A stretch of DNA of 25,651 bases from CAYLUN01 sp964386865. Its GTDB lineage: Bacteria > Verrucomicrobiota > Kiritimatiellia > RFP12 > UBA1067. A program made the position numbers and the translations under genes. Location: the NCBI GenBank assembly GCA_964386865.1, contig CAYLUN010000079.1:1-25651 (forward strand), read 5' to 3'. Under the pieces are notes generated by a model, which ran no database searches, was not told the DNA's origin, and saw nothing but the letters and a program-made list of their open reading frames with translations. This document shows positions 15,402 to 22,461 of this stretch, one piece after another (position 1 is the first letter of the stretch; the number at the start of each line of letters is the position of its first letter).

Positions 15402-16340
15402 CTAGAGCTTCAGCAGGCGCCGCGCCTGCTCGAAGGCGGGCGCGAGGTCGATCTTGCGGGCTGCGCGCCCCAGCGAGCCGTCGAACACGTGCGCGGCGCC
15501 CTCGCGCTCGAGGTCGCTGATGAAGCGGCCGAACTTGGACGCGGGCGAGGTCAGGTTCATCAGCACCTCGACGCCCGCCGCGCCTCGCGTGACCGCCTCG
15601 CTGATCATGCCCGTCGAGTCGGCGGTGACGAAGAGCGTCTCACAGAGCGTCACGAAGGCCGGGATCGGGTTGAAGGTGTCGCGGCTGTAGAGCAGCTTGT
15701 AGTCGAAGGGGTAGCCGTCGATCACCGCCTCGACCTCCGGCGGCGTGCGGCGCGAGGTGGTGACCCAGCGCTCGCGGCCGTCGGTGGCCGCGAAGATGCG
15801 GTCCAGCTCGCGCCGCATCCCGTCCGGGGTCAGCTCGGCAATGGCGTTGGGCCCGCCCACGATCACCGCGGCCGACGGCCCCAGCGGCGTGTGGCGCGCG
15901 CGGAACGCGGCCACGCCAGCCTCGTAGAAGGCGGCGCTCGTGGAGGTCAGGTTCACCGGCACGCGCACGATGTTCGGCTGCTCGGGCGGCTGGTCGAAGC
16001 CCGGCGCGAGGATGCAGTCGAACGTGCCCAGCCGGTAGCCGCCGGGATAGAGGATCGCCGCCACCGGTATGCCGCGCTTCCGCGCGGTGACCTTGCCGGG
16101 GTAGAAGGCCGTGGAGCCGGTGCAGACGACCGCATCGTAGTAGCCGTCGGTCTGCTCGCACTCGAACAGCCGCTCCGAAAGCAGGCCCAGCCGGTCCGCG
16201 AGGTACGAGAGCCCCTTGCGCAGCCGCGTGCGGTAGCGCACCCGCACGCAGTCGTAGCCGTAGCCGAGCGCGCTGCAGAAGGCCTTGGACTGGTTCTCGT
16301 GCCCCGCCTTGCCGTCCGTGACGATCAGGAGTTTTCTCAT
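15402..16340 (-). CDS. ELM1/GtrOC1 family putative glycosyltransferase
   Basis: The 312-residue protein begins MRKLLIVTDGKAGHENQSKA, the hallmark N terminus of the ELM1 (DUF1022) family. The conserved GKAGHENQ motif is at about residues 10-17. Further family segments are VCTGSTAFYPGKVTA, VRVPVNLTS, AAVIVGGPNA and, near the C terminus, LFVTADSTGMISEAVTRGA. That last segment resembles the nucleotide-sugar-binding region of GT-B glycosyltransferases. The plant namesake acts in mitochondrial fission; bacterial members are better regarded as glycosyltransferase-like with unknown acceptor. It starts 19 bp after the XRE gene stop and has GAGAGG seven bases upstream, so the two probably form an operon. 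Confidence 0.88.
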   Translation of the reverse strand: MRKLLIVTDGKAGHENQSKAFCSALGYGYDCVRVRYRTRLRKGLSYLADRLGLLSERLFECEQTDGYYDAVVCTGSTAFYPGKVTARKRGIPVAAILYPGGYRLGTFDCILAPGFDQPPEQPNIVRVPVNLTSTSAAFYEAGVAAFRARHTPLGPSAAVIVGGPNAIAELTPDGMRRELDRIFAATDGRERWVTTSRRTPPEVEAVIDGYPFDYKLLYSRDTFNPIPAFVTLCETLFVTADSTGMISEAVTRGAAGVEVLMNLTSPASKFGRFISDLEREGAAHVFDGSLGRAARKIDLAPAFEQARRLLKL

Positions 16341-16359
16341 GGGCTCGCCTCTCTCGCCG

Positions 16360-16911
16360 TTACGTTAATAGGGCTCGCCACTCCGCGATCTCGCGCCGCC
16401 GCCGCGCCGCCCACTCGTCGGCGTCGGCTCCAGGCGGCAGCGTGTTCGCGACGCGCGCCCCGCCGCAGGCCGGGCAGCAGGCGCCTTCAGCCGACACCGC
16501 CGCGCCGCAGCCGGGGCAGCGCGGCTCCAGCAGCTCGCCGCAGACCGCGCAGTGCCCGCCCCGCGCGAGCGGCTGCAGGCGCGGCCAGAAGAGCAGCTCG
16601 CCCTGCACCGTATAAGGCACGTTCGACGGGCAGGCCGCGCCGGGGCAGTAGCCGCGGGCCACGAGAGAAGAGGCTGTGGGCTGTGGGCTGTGGGCTGTGG
16701 GCTCGGCAGCCGGCGCGTCGAGGACGACGCCGAGCAGCGCGGCGATCTTCTCGACGGTCTCGCGCGACAGCTTTTCGGGCTGGCCCGACTCCAGCATGCT
16801 GATGGCCGACTGCTTGCAGCCCACCGCCTGCGCGAGGGCGCTCTGGGTCAGCCCCCGGTCGCGGCGAGCGCGGGCGAGCTGACGGCAAAAGGATAGGGAG
16901 AGTTGGGCCAT
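16360..16911 (-). CDS. XRE-type regulator with zinc-ribbon tail
   Basis: The 183-residue protein has an XRE helix-turn-helix at residues about 8-65 (LARARRDRGLTQSALAQAVG then CKQSAISMLE). The C-terminal region, about 85-155, has many cysteines in CxxC-like pairs (YCPGAACPS, HCAVCGE, RCPGCGA, CCPACGG), predicted to form two zinc ribbons. The NVPYTVQGELLFWPRLQP segment between them is recalled from other bacterial regulators. The linker (about residues 71-82, PTAHSPQPTA) is encoded by a 4-unit 7-bp tandem repeat and looks inserted. Upstream palindromes suggest autoregulation. The ELM1-family gene follows 19 bp downstream and may be its target. Confidence 0.85.
   Translation of the reverse strand: MAQLSLSFCRQLARARRDRGLTQSALAQAVGCKQSAISMLESGQPEKLSRETVEKIAALLGVVLDAPAAEPTAHSPQPTASSLVARGYCPGAACPSNVPYTVQGELLFWPRLQPLARGGHCAVCGELLEPRCPGCGAAVSAEGACCPACGGARVANTLPPGADADEWAARRRREIAEWRALLT
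16672..16699. repeat. (GGCTGTG)4 tandem array inside the XRE gene
   Basis: Four perfect 7-bp units lie head to tail between the helix-turn-helix and zinc-ribbon coding parts. A change of one or two units would shift the frame and remove the zinc ribbons. Confidence 0.9.
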
Positions 16912-16928
16912 GGCGGTCGGGTGTGTCC

Positions 16929-17108
16929 TGTTGATAACAACGTGCGCATAGTATGACCTAAACGGGGCTGCGTCGACAAGCAGAAGATATCGACAAGATA
17001 TGATAAGATCTAACAGTCTCTTGTCTATGATGTTATGATATCAACACAGGATATTTATAACCCCATTATAACTGATGGGGGGACGCGAGTGATAAACTGT
17101 TGATAACA
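16929..17108. promoter_or_regulatory. Repeated TGTT(n)AACA palindromes in an AT-rich region
   Basis: The 12-mer CTGTTGATAACA occurs at 16928-16939 and 17097-17108; its core TGTT-GAT-AACA is an inverted repeat. A third related site, TGTT-ATGATATC-AACA, lies at 17031-17046. A hairpin CCCCAT / ATGGGG is at 17061-17080. The region is strikingly AT-rich against its surroundings. The first site lies between the predicted XRE promoter and the XRE start, a normal position for a self-binding repressor. The binding protein is inferred, not shown. Confidence 0.45.
16950..16979 (-). promoter_or_regulatory. Candidate promoter of the XRE-ELM1 unit
   Basis: On the minus strand TTGTCG (16974-16979), an 18-base spacer and CATACT (16950-16955) precede the XRE ATG at 16911 by about 40 bases. 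The TGTT(n)AACA site lies just downstream of the expected transcription start. Confidence 0.4.
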
Positions 17109-17446
17109 TCACGCGCAAGGGGCGGCCGTCGGGCCTCCGAGAGACGCGCGGGGGAGGGCGGCGGGGGCGCCGCCCGCGGACGGCAGGGGCTGCCGTCCCT
17201 ACCGCCGCCGGGGTGCACGCGGGGAGGGCGGCGGGGGCTGCCCGCGGACGGCAGGGGCTGCCGTCCCTACCCCGGGGGGTGCGCAAGGTCCGCTCCTTGC
17301 GAACCGCGCGCCGCAGAGGCTGAGCGTCGCAAGACCGAACGCGAATTGCATCAATGGGGCCAGCCCATGGGCACCTGTCACCCCGTGCCACGTCGCCGCC
17401 GTGCTGCTGAACGCGAACACGTAGGTCTGTTTGCCCGTCTTTTTGT
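16980..17446. other. Non-coding region
   Basis: No supportable gene is seen here. It holds the AT-rich palindrome region, two REP-like hairpins (17176-17271) and a 7-bp hairpin CGCAAGG-TCCGCT-CCTTGCG at 17282-17301. A further 150 bases have no recognisable structure. Short open frames in it are mostly translations of the repeats. Confidence 0.6.
17176..17271. repeat. Two REP-like hairpins in tandem
   Basis: Copies at 17176-17203 and 17244-17271 share orientation, with arms GGACGGCAG and CTGCCGTCC around GGG and TACC at the foot (GTAG on the other strand). They lie 68 bp apart, with a duplicated GGGGAGGGCGGCGGGGGC-like spacer. They sit upstream of the phosphatidyltransferase gene. Confidence 0.85.
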
Positions 17447-17475
17447 TTCACAAAGGAAAGCTTTTTTGCTTAACT
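17447..17475 (+). promoter_or_regulatory. Candidate leaderless promoter of the phosphatidyltransferase gene
   Basis: TTCACA (17447-17452, 5 of 6) and TTAACT (17470-17475, 3 of 6) are separated by 17 bases. Seven bases separate TTAACT from the GTG start. The gene has no Shine-Dalgarno site at a usable distance. Confidence 0.4.
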
Positions 17476-17482
17476 AGCCGCC

Positions 17483-18094
17483 GTGACTCAGAACGCGAAA
17501 CGCTTGTTCGTCAATGCGCTCACTTTTGGACGCGTGCCCTTTGTGGTGCTCTTCATGGTGTTGGCGATCACCCATGCGTATTCGCCCAAGGCCTGGTGGC
17601 TGGCGGTCGCGGCAACGGCCTCCCTGGCGATCGCCGCGTTAACGGATCTGTACGACGGCATGCTGGCCCGCAAGTGGAACGTCGTCAGCAAGTTCGGCGC
17701 GATGGCCGACCCGCTGATGGACAAGGTGTTCTACCTCGTGGTTTTCCCGACGCTGCTCTGGCTGCTCGGGCGGCAGCCCGATGAGGCGGTTCACGCGCTT
17801 GTAATGCTGATCTTCACGGTGCTCTACATCCTGCGCGACCAGTGGGTCACGTTCCTGCGCTCGGTCGGCTCGCTCTACGACGCGGACTGCCGCGCGAACT
17901 GGATGGGCAAGTTCCGCACCGCCGCGAGCTTCCCGGCGGCCTGCGTGATCTACGTCTACGCCTCGCTCCAGCCTTTCTTCCTGCCGCAGGCGCTGATTTA
18001 CACCATCGAGGCCTGCCTCATCGTGATCAACGTCTGGTCGATCATCGTTTACACGCAGCAGTACTTGCCTTATCTCAAGAAGGCGCTGCGGTAG
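17483..18094 (+). CDS. CDP-alcohol phosphatidyltransferase (PgsA-like)
   Basis: The 203-residue integral membrane protein carries the complete family signature: DLYDGMLAR, eight residues, then GAMADPLMDK (about residues 53-79). This supplies all four metal-binding aspartates of the D-x2-D-G-x2-A-R-x8-G-x3-D-x3-D motif. About six hydrophobic segments surround it. The family transfers a phosphatidyl group from CDP-diacylglycerol to an alcohol. An N terminus of NALTFGRVPF type and length near 200 favour glycerol-3-phosphate as acceptor (PgsA), but related enzymes cannot be excluded. GTG is the only usable start after an in-frame TAA four codons upstream. The TRAP genes follow 86 bp later behind their own promoter. 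Confidence 0.85.
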   Translation: MTQNAKRLFVNALTFGRVPFVVLFMVLAITHAYSPKAWWLAVAATASLAIAALTDLYDGMLARKWNVVSKFGAMADPLMDKVFYLVVFPTLLWLLGRQPDEAVHALVMLIFTVLYILRDQWVTFLRSVGSLYDADCRANWMGKFRTAASFPAACVIYVYASLQPFFLPQALIYTIEACLIVINVWSIIVYTQQYLPYLKKALR

Positions 18095-18112
18095 GGCGCG
18101 TGTATTTTCCGA

Positions 18113-18161
18113 TTGCGGCACAAGGGGTGAACCGGTATCATCCGTTACTATTGAAAGTAAC
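18113..18161 (+). promoter_or_regulatory. Promoter and operator-like palindrome of the TRAP operon
   Basis: TTGCGG (18113-18118), 17 bases and TATCAT (18136-18141, 5 of 6) form a promoter 40 bases before the ATG. Directly over the expected start site lies the inverted repeat GTTACT-ATTGAA-AGTAAC (18144-18161). That is a plausible repressor site or leader hairpin; the regulator is unknown. Confidence 0.5.
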
Positions 18162-18180
18162 AACGGAAGGAACCGGACGG

Positions 18181-19224
18181 ATGAACACATTCATGCCCCT
18201 CGCATTCGCAGGCGCTCTCGTTGCCCTCGCTGGCTGTGGCCGTCAGGAGAAGCAGCAGCCCGCCGCGCCGGGTGCCGCCGCGCCTGCGCCCGCGACGCCG
18301 GCCATCACCCTGAACTATGCCAACTTCCCGCCCTCAGCGACCTTCCCCTGCGTGCAGATGGAGCATTGGAAAACCGAGGTCGAGAAGCGCACCGGCGGCA
18401 AGGTCAAGGTCAACACCTTCCCCGGCGGCACCCTGCTCGGAGCCAAGGACATCTTCGACGGCGTCATCGCCGGCACGGCCGACATCGGCAATTTCGCGAT
18501 GAGCTACCAGCCGGGCCGTTTCCCGGTCGCCGAGGCGATGGACTTGCCCCACTTTTTCGCCGATGCCAAAACCGCGAGCCTCCTCCTCGCCGACCTGATC
18601 GCGCACGTCAAGCCGGCGGAGTTCGAGAAGGTCAAGGTTCTGACCCTCTTCACCTGCCCGCCCGCCGTGATCATGAGCACCAAGGAGGTGAAGTCGCTCG
18701 CCGACCTCAAGAACCTCCCGCTGCGCTCCTCCGGCACCGGCTCGGAGGTGATGAAGCGCCTCGGCGCCTCGCCTGTGGCCATGCCGCAGTCGGACGTGCC
18801 GGACGCGCTGCAGAAGGGCGTGGTCAAGGGCAACGTCTCCTCGGCCGACGTGCTGAAGGATATGAACTACGCCTCCTACTGCCCCTTCGTGTTTAAGACG
18901 GACCTCTGCGTCACCAGCTTTGCGGTCGTCATGAACAAGGCCACGTACGACGCGCTGCCCGCTGATGTGAAGGCGGTGCTGGACGCCCTCTACCGCGAGC
19001 AGGCCGAGTGGACCGGCGCGTATGTGGACGGACACGTTCAGGAGGCGCTCGCGTGGTCCAAGGAGAAGCACAAGCTCACCGTCAGCGAGCCGTCGGACGA
19101 GGACCGCGCGACGCTCCGCGCGACCGCCCAGCCGCTGATCGAAGAGTACGTCGCCCGCGTGACCGCCAAAGGCGTGGACGGCAAGGCCGTGATCGATTTC
19201 ATCAAGAGCAAGCAGGCCAAGTAG
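18181..19224 (+). CDS. dctP: TRAP transporter substrate-binding lipoprotein (DctP family)
   Basis: The 347-residue protein has a lipobox LAGC with cysteine at residue 19, then an Ala/Pro-rich tether to about residue 40. The DctP fold follows: ITLNYANFPPSATFPCVQ, WKTEVEKRTGGKVKVNTFPG and GTLLGAKDIFDGVIAGTADI. The hinge-region LKNLPLRSSGTGSEVMKRLG holds the arginine that in this family usually binds a substrate carboxylate. PDALQKGVVKGN completes the common pattern. Most DctP proteins are soluble in the periplasm; this one is predicted to be lipid-anchored. The ligand is probably an organic acid, not identifiable further. AAGGA supports the start. dctQ follows after 8 bp. Confidence 0.92.
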   Translation: MNTFMPLAFAGALVALAGCGRQEKQQPAAPGAAAPAPATPAITLNYANFPPSATFPCVQMEHWKTEVEKRTGGKVKVNTFPGGTLLGAKDIFDGVIAGTADIGNFAMSYQPGRFPVAEAMDLPHFFADAKTASLLLADLIAHVKPAEFEKVKVLTLFTCPPAVIMSTKEVKSLADLKNLPLRSSGTGSEVMKRLGASPVAMPQSDVPDALQKGVVKGNVSSADVLKDMNYASYCPFVFKTDLCVTSFAVVMNKATYDALPADVKAVLDALYREQAEWTGAYVDGHVQEALAWSKEKHKLTVSEPSDEDRATLRATAQPLIEEYVARVTAKGVDGKAVIDFIKSKQAK

Positions 19225-19232
19225 CGTCGTCC

Positions 19233-19814
19233 ATGCTCCTCAAACTGATCAACGTCGAAAAAAAGCTGTGTTTCGCCGGCATGGCCATCGCCGGGGCGCT
19301 GCTGGTCGTGCTCGTGCTGCTTTCGGGCGTGAACGTCGCCTTCCGGCTGGCCAGCCGCTCGCTCGGCGCGAGCTACGAACTCTCCGGGCTCTTCGGCGCG
19401 CTCATCGCGTCGCTGGCCCTCGCCGACACCCAGCGCAAGCGCGGCCACGTCGAGCTGGACCTCTTCACGCGCTCCTATTCGCTGCGCGCGCGGCGCTGGA
19501 TCGGCGCCTTCAACGTCTTCGCCGGCGCCGTGCTGGTGATCGTGCTCGGCTGCCAGCTCGCGAACCGCGCCGGCGTGCTGCTGCGCGCGGGCGAGGTCTC
19601 CGAGACGCTCAAGCTGCCCTACCCGTGGCTCATGTACGGGGCGGCGTTCGGCCTCTTTCTGCTGGCCGCCTCGTTCCTGACCGACTTCGTGCTGCTGGTC
19701 CTCGGCCACACGGACAAGAACGCCTACGCCCAGCTGCGCGCCCACACGGTCAACAGCATCCGCGGCGATCTGGAGCCCGACCCCGCTGAAGAAAGCCAGG
19801 ATGCCGAGCCCTGA
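19233..19814 (+). CDS. dctQ: TRAP transporter small permease (DctQ family)
   Basis: The 193-residue membrane protein has four hydrophobic segments (about residues 13-37, 47-65, 87-110 and 128-155). The family pattern includes ELSGLFGALIASLALADTQR followed by KRGHVELDLF between helices two and three, and YPWLMYGAAFGLFLLAASFL in the last. It joins the DctM subunit to form the transport unit that receives substrate from DctP. The start at 19233 is taken from homology and spacing; longer reads would overlap dctP. No strong ribosome site is visible, so coupling with dctP translation is likely. The C-terminal 35 residues are charged and variable. Confidence 0.9.
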   Translation: MLLKLINVEKKLCFAGMAIAGALLVVLVLLSGVNVAFRLASRSLGASYELSGLFGALIASLALADTQRKRGHVELDLFTRSYSLRARRWIGAFNVFAGAVLVIVLGCQLANRAGVLLRAGEVSETLKLPYPWLMYGAAFGLFLLAASFLTDFVLLVLGHTDKNAYAQLRAHTVNSIRGDLEPDPAEESQDAEP

Positions 19815-19882
19815 ACCCCCGTCTCTCCCGCGCACTCGCATTTTAGAAGTCTAGAACTCAATACCTTAAGAACGTCTTCTCC

Positions 19883-21202
19883 ATGACCCCCTCCACCATA
19901 GGCTACCTCGGCATCGCCGCCATGCTGGCGCTGATCCTGTTCTTCGGCATGTCGCCGGGGCTTGCGATGCTGCTGGCCGGCTTTGCCGGGCTGCTCGCGC
20001 TGAACCCGCCGCACACCGTCGCGGCGCTGCTGAACGGCACGGTCGGCTCCGAGGTCTGGACCGTCTTCTCGAACTACGGGTTCACCGTCATCCCGCTCTT
20101 CGTGCTGCTCGGCGAGGTGATCTTCCACGCGGGCTACAGCGACCGGCTCTTCCGCGCGGCGCAGGCGTGGTTCGGCCACAAGCGCGGCGGGCTCGCGGTG
20201 ACCACGATTCTGGCGTGCGCGGGCTTCTCGTCGATCTGCGGCTCGAACACGGCCACGGCCGCGACCATGAGCTCCGTGGCGCTCAAGCCCATGTCGCGCA
20301 ACAAGTATCACCCCGAGCTCAAGTGCGGCAGCCTCGCGGCGGGCTCCACCCTGGGCGCGATGATCCCGCCGAGCATCGTGCTCGTGGTCTACGGGCTCTA
20401 CACCGGGCAGAGCATCGGCAAGCTCTTCGCGGGCAGCATCCTTCCGGGGCTGACGCTGACGGCGGCGTTCGTGCTGACCGTGAAGGCGATCATCTGGCGG
20501 CACCCCGACTGGGCCCAGCCGGGCGTGCGCGGCTCGCGCAAGCGCCGGCTCGCGATGCTCCCGCAGGTGATCGACGTGGCCGTGCTCTTCGCCGTGATCA
20601 TGGTCTCGATGTTTTCCGGCGTGGTGACGCCGACCGAAGCCGCCGGCCTCGGCGCGCTGCTCGGAATCGTCGGGTGCGCGGTGCGCGGCAAGCTCTCGCG
20701 GCAGGCGTTCGGCAAGGCGGTGGGAGCGACGCTGCGCATCACCTCGATGGTCTTCCTGATCCTCGCGGGCGCGACGGTGTTCGGGCGCTTTCTGGTGCTC
20801 ACGCGCCTGCCGTTCGAGCTCACCGAGTGGGTGACGCGCACGGATCTGTCGCCCGCTCTGATTCTGCTTTTCATGATGGGCTGCTACCTCGTCGGCGGCT
20901 GCATCATGGACGCGCTGGCCTTCCTGCTGATCTCGCTGCCGCTCTTCGAGCCGCTCGTCACGCGCATGGGCTACGACCTCGTCTGGTTCGGCCAGGTCGT
21001 CTGCCTGGTGACCACGCTCGGCGCGATCACGCCGCCCGTCGGCGTGTCGTGCTTCGTGGTGGCGGGGATGAGCCCGGACGCGAACTCGGCGCAGGTGTTC
21101 CGCGGCGCGATGCGCTTCCTGCCCGCCTACGTCTTCGTCTACGTGCTGCTCAACCTGTTCCCGAATCAGATGGTCGGCTGGCTGGCGGGCCTGGTGCGAT
21201 AA
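19883..21202 (+). CDS. dctM: TRAP transporter large permease (DctM family)
   Basis: The 439-residue protein has about 12 membrane segments. Family hallmarks include FSSICGSNTATAATMSSVAL (the G-S-x-x-A-x-x-A region), GSLAAGSTLGAMIPPSIVLV and VTPTEAAGLGALLG. Also present are MDALAFLLISLPLFEPL and the late TTLGAITPPVGVSCFVVAG segment. DctM is the sodium-driven translocating subunit. Length is normal. It follows dctQ by 68 bp with no visible promoter or terminator between them, so P-Q-M form one operon. It ends 7 bp from the converging RbsD/FucU-like gene. Confidence 0.95.
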   Translation: MTPSTIGYLGIAAMLALILFFGMSPGLAMLLAGFAGLLALNPPHTVAALLNGTVGSEVWTVFSNYGFTVIPLFVLLGEVIFHAGYSDRLFRAAQAWFGHKRGGLAVTTILACAGFSSICGSNTATAATMSSVALKPMSRNKYHPELKCGSLAAGSTLGAMIPPSIVLVVYGLYTGQSIGKLFAGSILPGLTLTAAFVLTVKAIIWRHPDWAQPGVRGSRKRRLAMLPQVIDVAVLFAVIMVSMFSGVVTPTEAAGLGALLGIVGCAVRGKLSRQAFGKAVGATLRITSMVFLILAGATVFGRFLVLTRLPFELTEWVTRTDLSPALILLFMMGCYLVGGCIMDALAFLLISLPLFEPLVTRMGYDLVWFGQVVCLVTTLGAITPPVGVSCFVVAGMSPDANSAQVFRGAMRFLPAYVFVYVLLNLFPNQMVGWLAGLVR

Positions 21203-21209
21203 GGGGGCG

Positions 21210-21677
21210 CTAGGGCATCTTCGCGCGCAGCGCCTGCTCCTTCTCAGCATTCCAGTAGCCGCAGTCGAGCTCGATGAACACCGAGGAGTAGGGGATTGTG
21301 CACTCGGTCTTCAGCACGACGACGTTGAAGAGCTTCGACGCGTCGTCGAGCTTCTTGAAGACCGAGTCGTGCAGGAGCGTCTTTGTCTCCGCGCCCGCCA
21401 GCCGCTTCTGTAGCGCGGCGCGGAACGCGTCCACGCCGGCCACCAGATCCTCGGACAAGTAGGCCAGCTCCTGATCGGTGTAGTAGGTCGGCTTGACGTG
21501 CGTGGACGCCTGAACGGCCGCCACGACGCGCTCGAGCACGTCAGGCAGCACCGCTTTGGTGTCGATATAGGTGATGCCCGCCGCGCTCTGGTAGGGGTAG
21601 GCCTTGTCGACGACGAGGATCCAGTTGCGGTGGCCGAGCAGCGGCAGGATGCGGTCAAACTCTTGAGTCCAGTACAT
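21210..21677 (-). CDS. RbsD/FucU-like protein
   Basis: The 155-residue protein has AAGGAG six bases before its ATG. It opens MYWTQEFDRILPLLGHRNWI then LVVDKAYPYQ, matching the RbsD/FucU arrangement: an N-terminal helix, the active-site histidine (H16), and a D-x-x-(F/Y)-P element. The C-terminal PYSSVFIELDCGYW corresponds to the Y-x-N-hydrophobic strand of that family. RbsD and FucU interconvert sugar anomers or ring forms. The middle (VKPTYYTDQELAYLSEDLV) is diverged, so enzymatic activity is uncertain. It follows the HAD gene by 18 bp and may be co-transcribed with it. A role in handling pentose from nucleoside breakdown would fit the neighbours but is inference. Confidence 0.62.
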   Translation of the reverse strand: MYWTQEFDRILPLLGHRNWILVVDKAYPYQSAAGITYIDTKAVLPDVLERVVAAVQASTHVKPTYYTDQELAYLSEDLVAGVDAFRAALQKRLAGAETKTLLHDSVFKKLDDASKLFNVVVLKTECTIPYSSVFIELDCGYWNAEKEQALRAKMP

Positions 21678-21695
21678 AGCGTCTCCTTTTGTGCG

Positions 21696-22304
21696 TTAGG
21701 CGAGTGAGCCGATCAGATCGACGATCTCCGCCCACGAATCCGTGCGGCGCATCGCCGGCGCGGTCGGGTAGACCCGGTTCCACGGCCGGTTGTAGACGAT
21801 GACCGTGCAGTCGGTGCGGTGCGCCAGAAGGTCGAGCGCGGTTGGCGAATCGTCAATCGCCACGTCGAAGTGCAGGCGCTCGAACGCGTCGCGGCTCAGC
21901 GTTTCGGGCGCGTCCGCAGGCGGGTTCGCCGGCGCCCGGCCGTACTTGTCGAAGTAGATGACGTCGAGGTGCGCGAGCCCGTGCTTGCGCAGCCAGCCGC
22001 GCGAGCCGCCGTGGCTGGTCGACGGCCGGCCGGTCACGATCGCCAGGCTGTGGCCGCGCGCCTCCAGCGTGCGGATCGCCTCCAGGCCGCCGGGCGCGGG
22101 CGCGAGGTGGGTCAGGAACTCGACGTCGTGCGCGCGCTCCATCAGATGCCCGATCTCCGCTTCTGAAAGCGCGAAAGCCTCCTGCAGGTTGAAGACGGAG
22201 ATGGCTTCGTACGGGACGTTGCGGTCAAAGAGGTCGCGAGCCAGCCCGGACAGATGGCGCGCGGTCTCGCACAGCACGTCGTCGAAGTCGATGTAGATAC
22301 GCAT
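21696..22304 (-). CDS. HAD-family 5'(3')-deoxyribonucleotidase-like phosphatase
   Basis: The 202-residue protein starts MRIYIDFDDVLCETARHLSG. Motif I is DFDDVL, with the nucleophile Asp6 and acid/base Asp8. Motif II is the threonine in IVTGRP, and motif IV is VAIDDSP with paired acids. FDKYGRA may give the motif III lysine. The arrangement resembles the 5'(3')-deoxyribonucleotidase (NT5C) group, which dephosphorylates nucleotides, but HAD specificity cannot be read from motifs. The start at 22304 fits the family and a promoter directly upstream; an upstream in-frame start would extend into that promoter. There is no Shine-Dalgarno site. The RbsD-like gene follows closely. Confidence 0.82.
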   Translation of the reverse strand: MRIYIDFDDVLCETARHLSGLARDLFDRNVPYEAISVFNLQEAFALSEAEIGHLMERAHDVEFLTHLAPAPGGLEAIRTLEARGHSLAIVTGRPSTSHGGSRGWLRKHGLAHLDVIYFDKYGRAPANPPADAPETLSRDAFERLHFDVAIDDSPTALDLLAHRTDCTVIVYNRPWNRVYPTAPAMRRTDSWAEIVDLIGSLA

Positions 22305-22311
22305 GGGAGTC

Positions 22312-22341
22312 ACTATACCACAGCGGGCACGCATTTGTCAG
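22312..22341 (-). promoter_or_regulatory. Leaderless-type promoter of the HAD gene
   Basis: On the minus strand CTGACA (22336-22341, 5 of 6), 18 bases and TATAGT (22312-22317, 5 of 6) end 7 bases before the ATG. Transcription would start within a base or two of the start codon. Confidence 0.6.
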
Positions 22342-22433
22342 GCCGCGTTGGGCGTACGAGCGCACGTCTACTGCGGCGGGTCACGGGGACGCTCGCCCAG
22401 CGCGAAGGAAAGCCGGAACGACCCACCTCGCCG

Positions 22434-22459
22434 GGAGGGACGGCTGCCACGCCGTCCGC
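22434..22459 (+). repeat. Variant REP-like hairpin at the gap edge
   Basis: A GGAG foot is followed by GGACGGC, the loop TGCCAC and GCCGTCC, then GC. It is a diverged relative of the GTAG-footed hairpins at both ends of the window. The N gap starts two bases later. Confidence 0.65.
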
Positions 22460-22461
22460 GC

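Noticed and set aside
16929..17108. DnaA-box-like sites (TTATCAACA) suggesting a replication origin
   Set aside because: There are only two near-matches, each one mismatch from the consensus, with no dnaA, dnaN or gidA neighbours. Regulator operators explain them better.
17100..17477. Short open frames in the gap before the phosphatidyltransferase gene
   Set aside because: They translate the REP hairpins and have no ribosome site or recognisable domain.
19724..21250. A 508-codon minus-strand open frame
   Set aside because: It is antisense to dctM and rich in Arg, His and Gln, as expected for a shadow frame.
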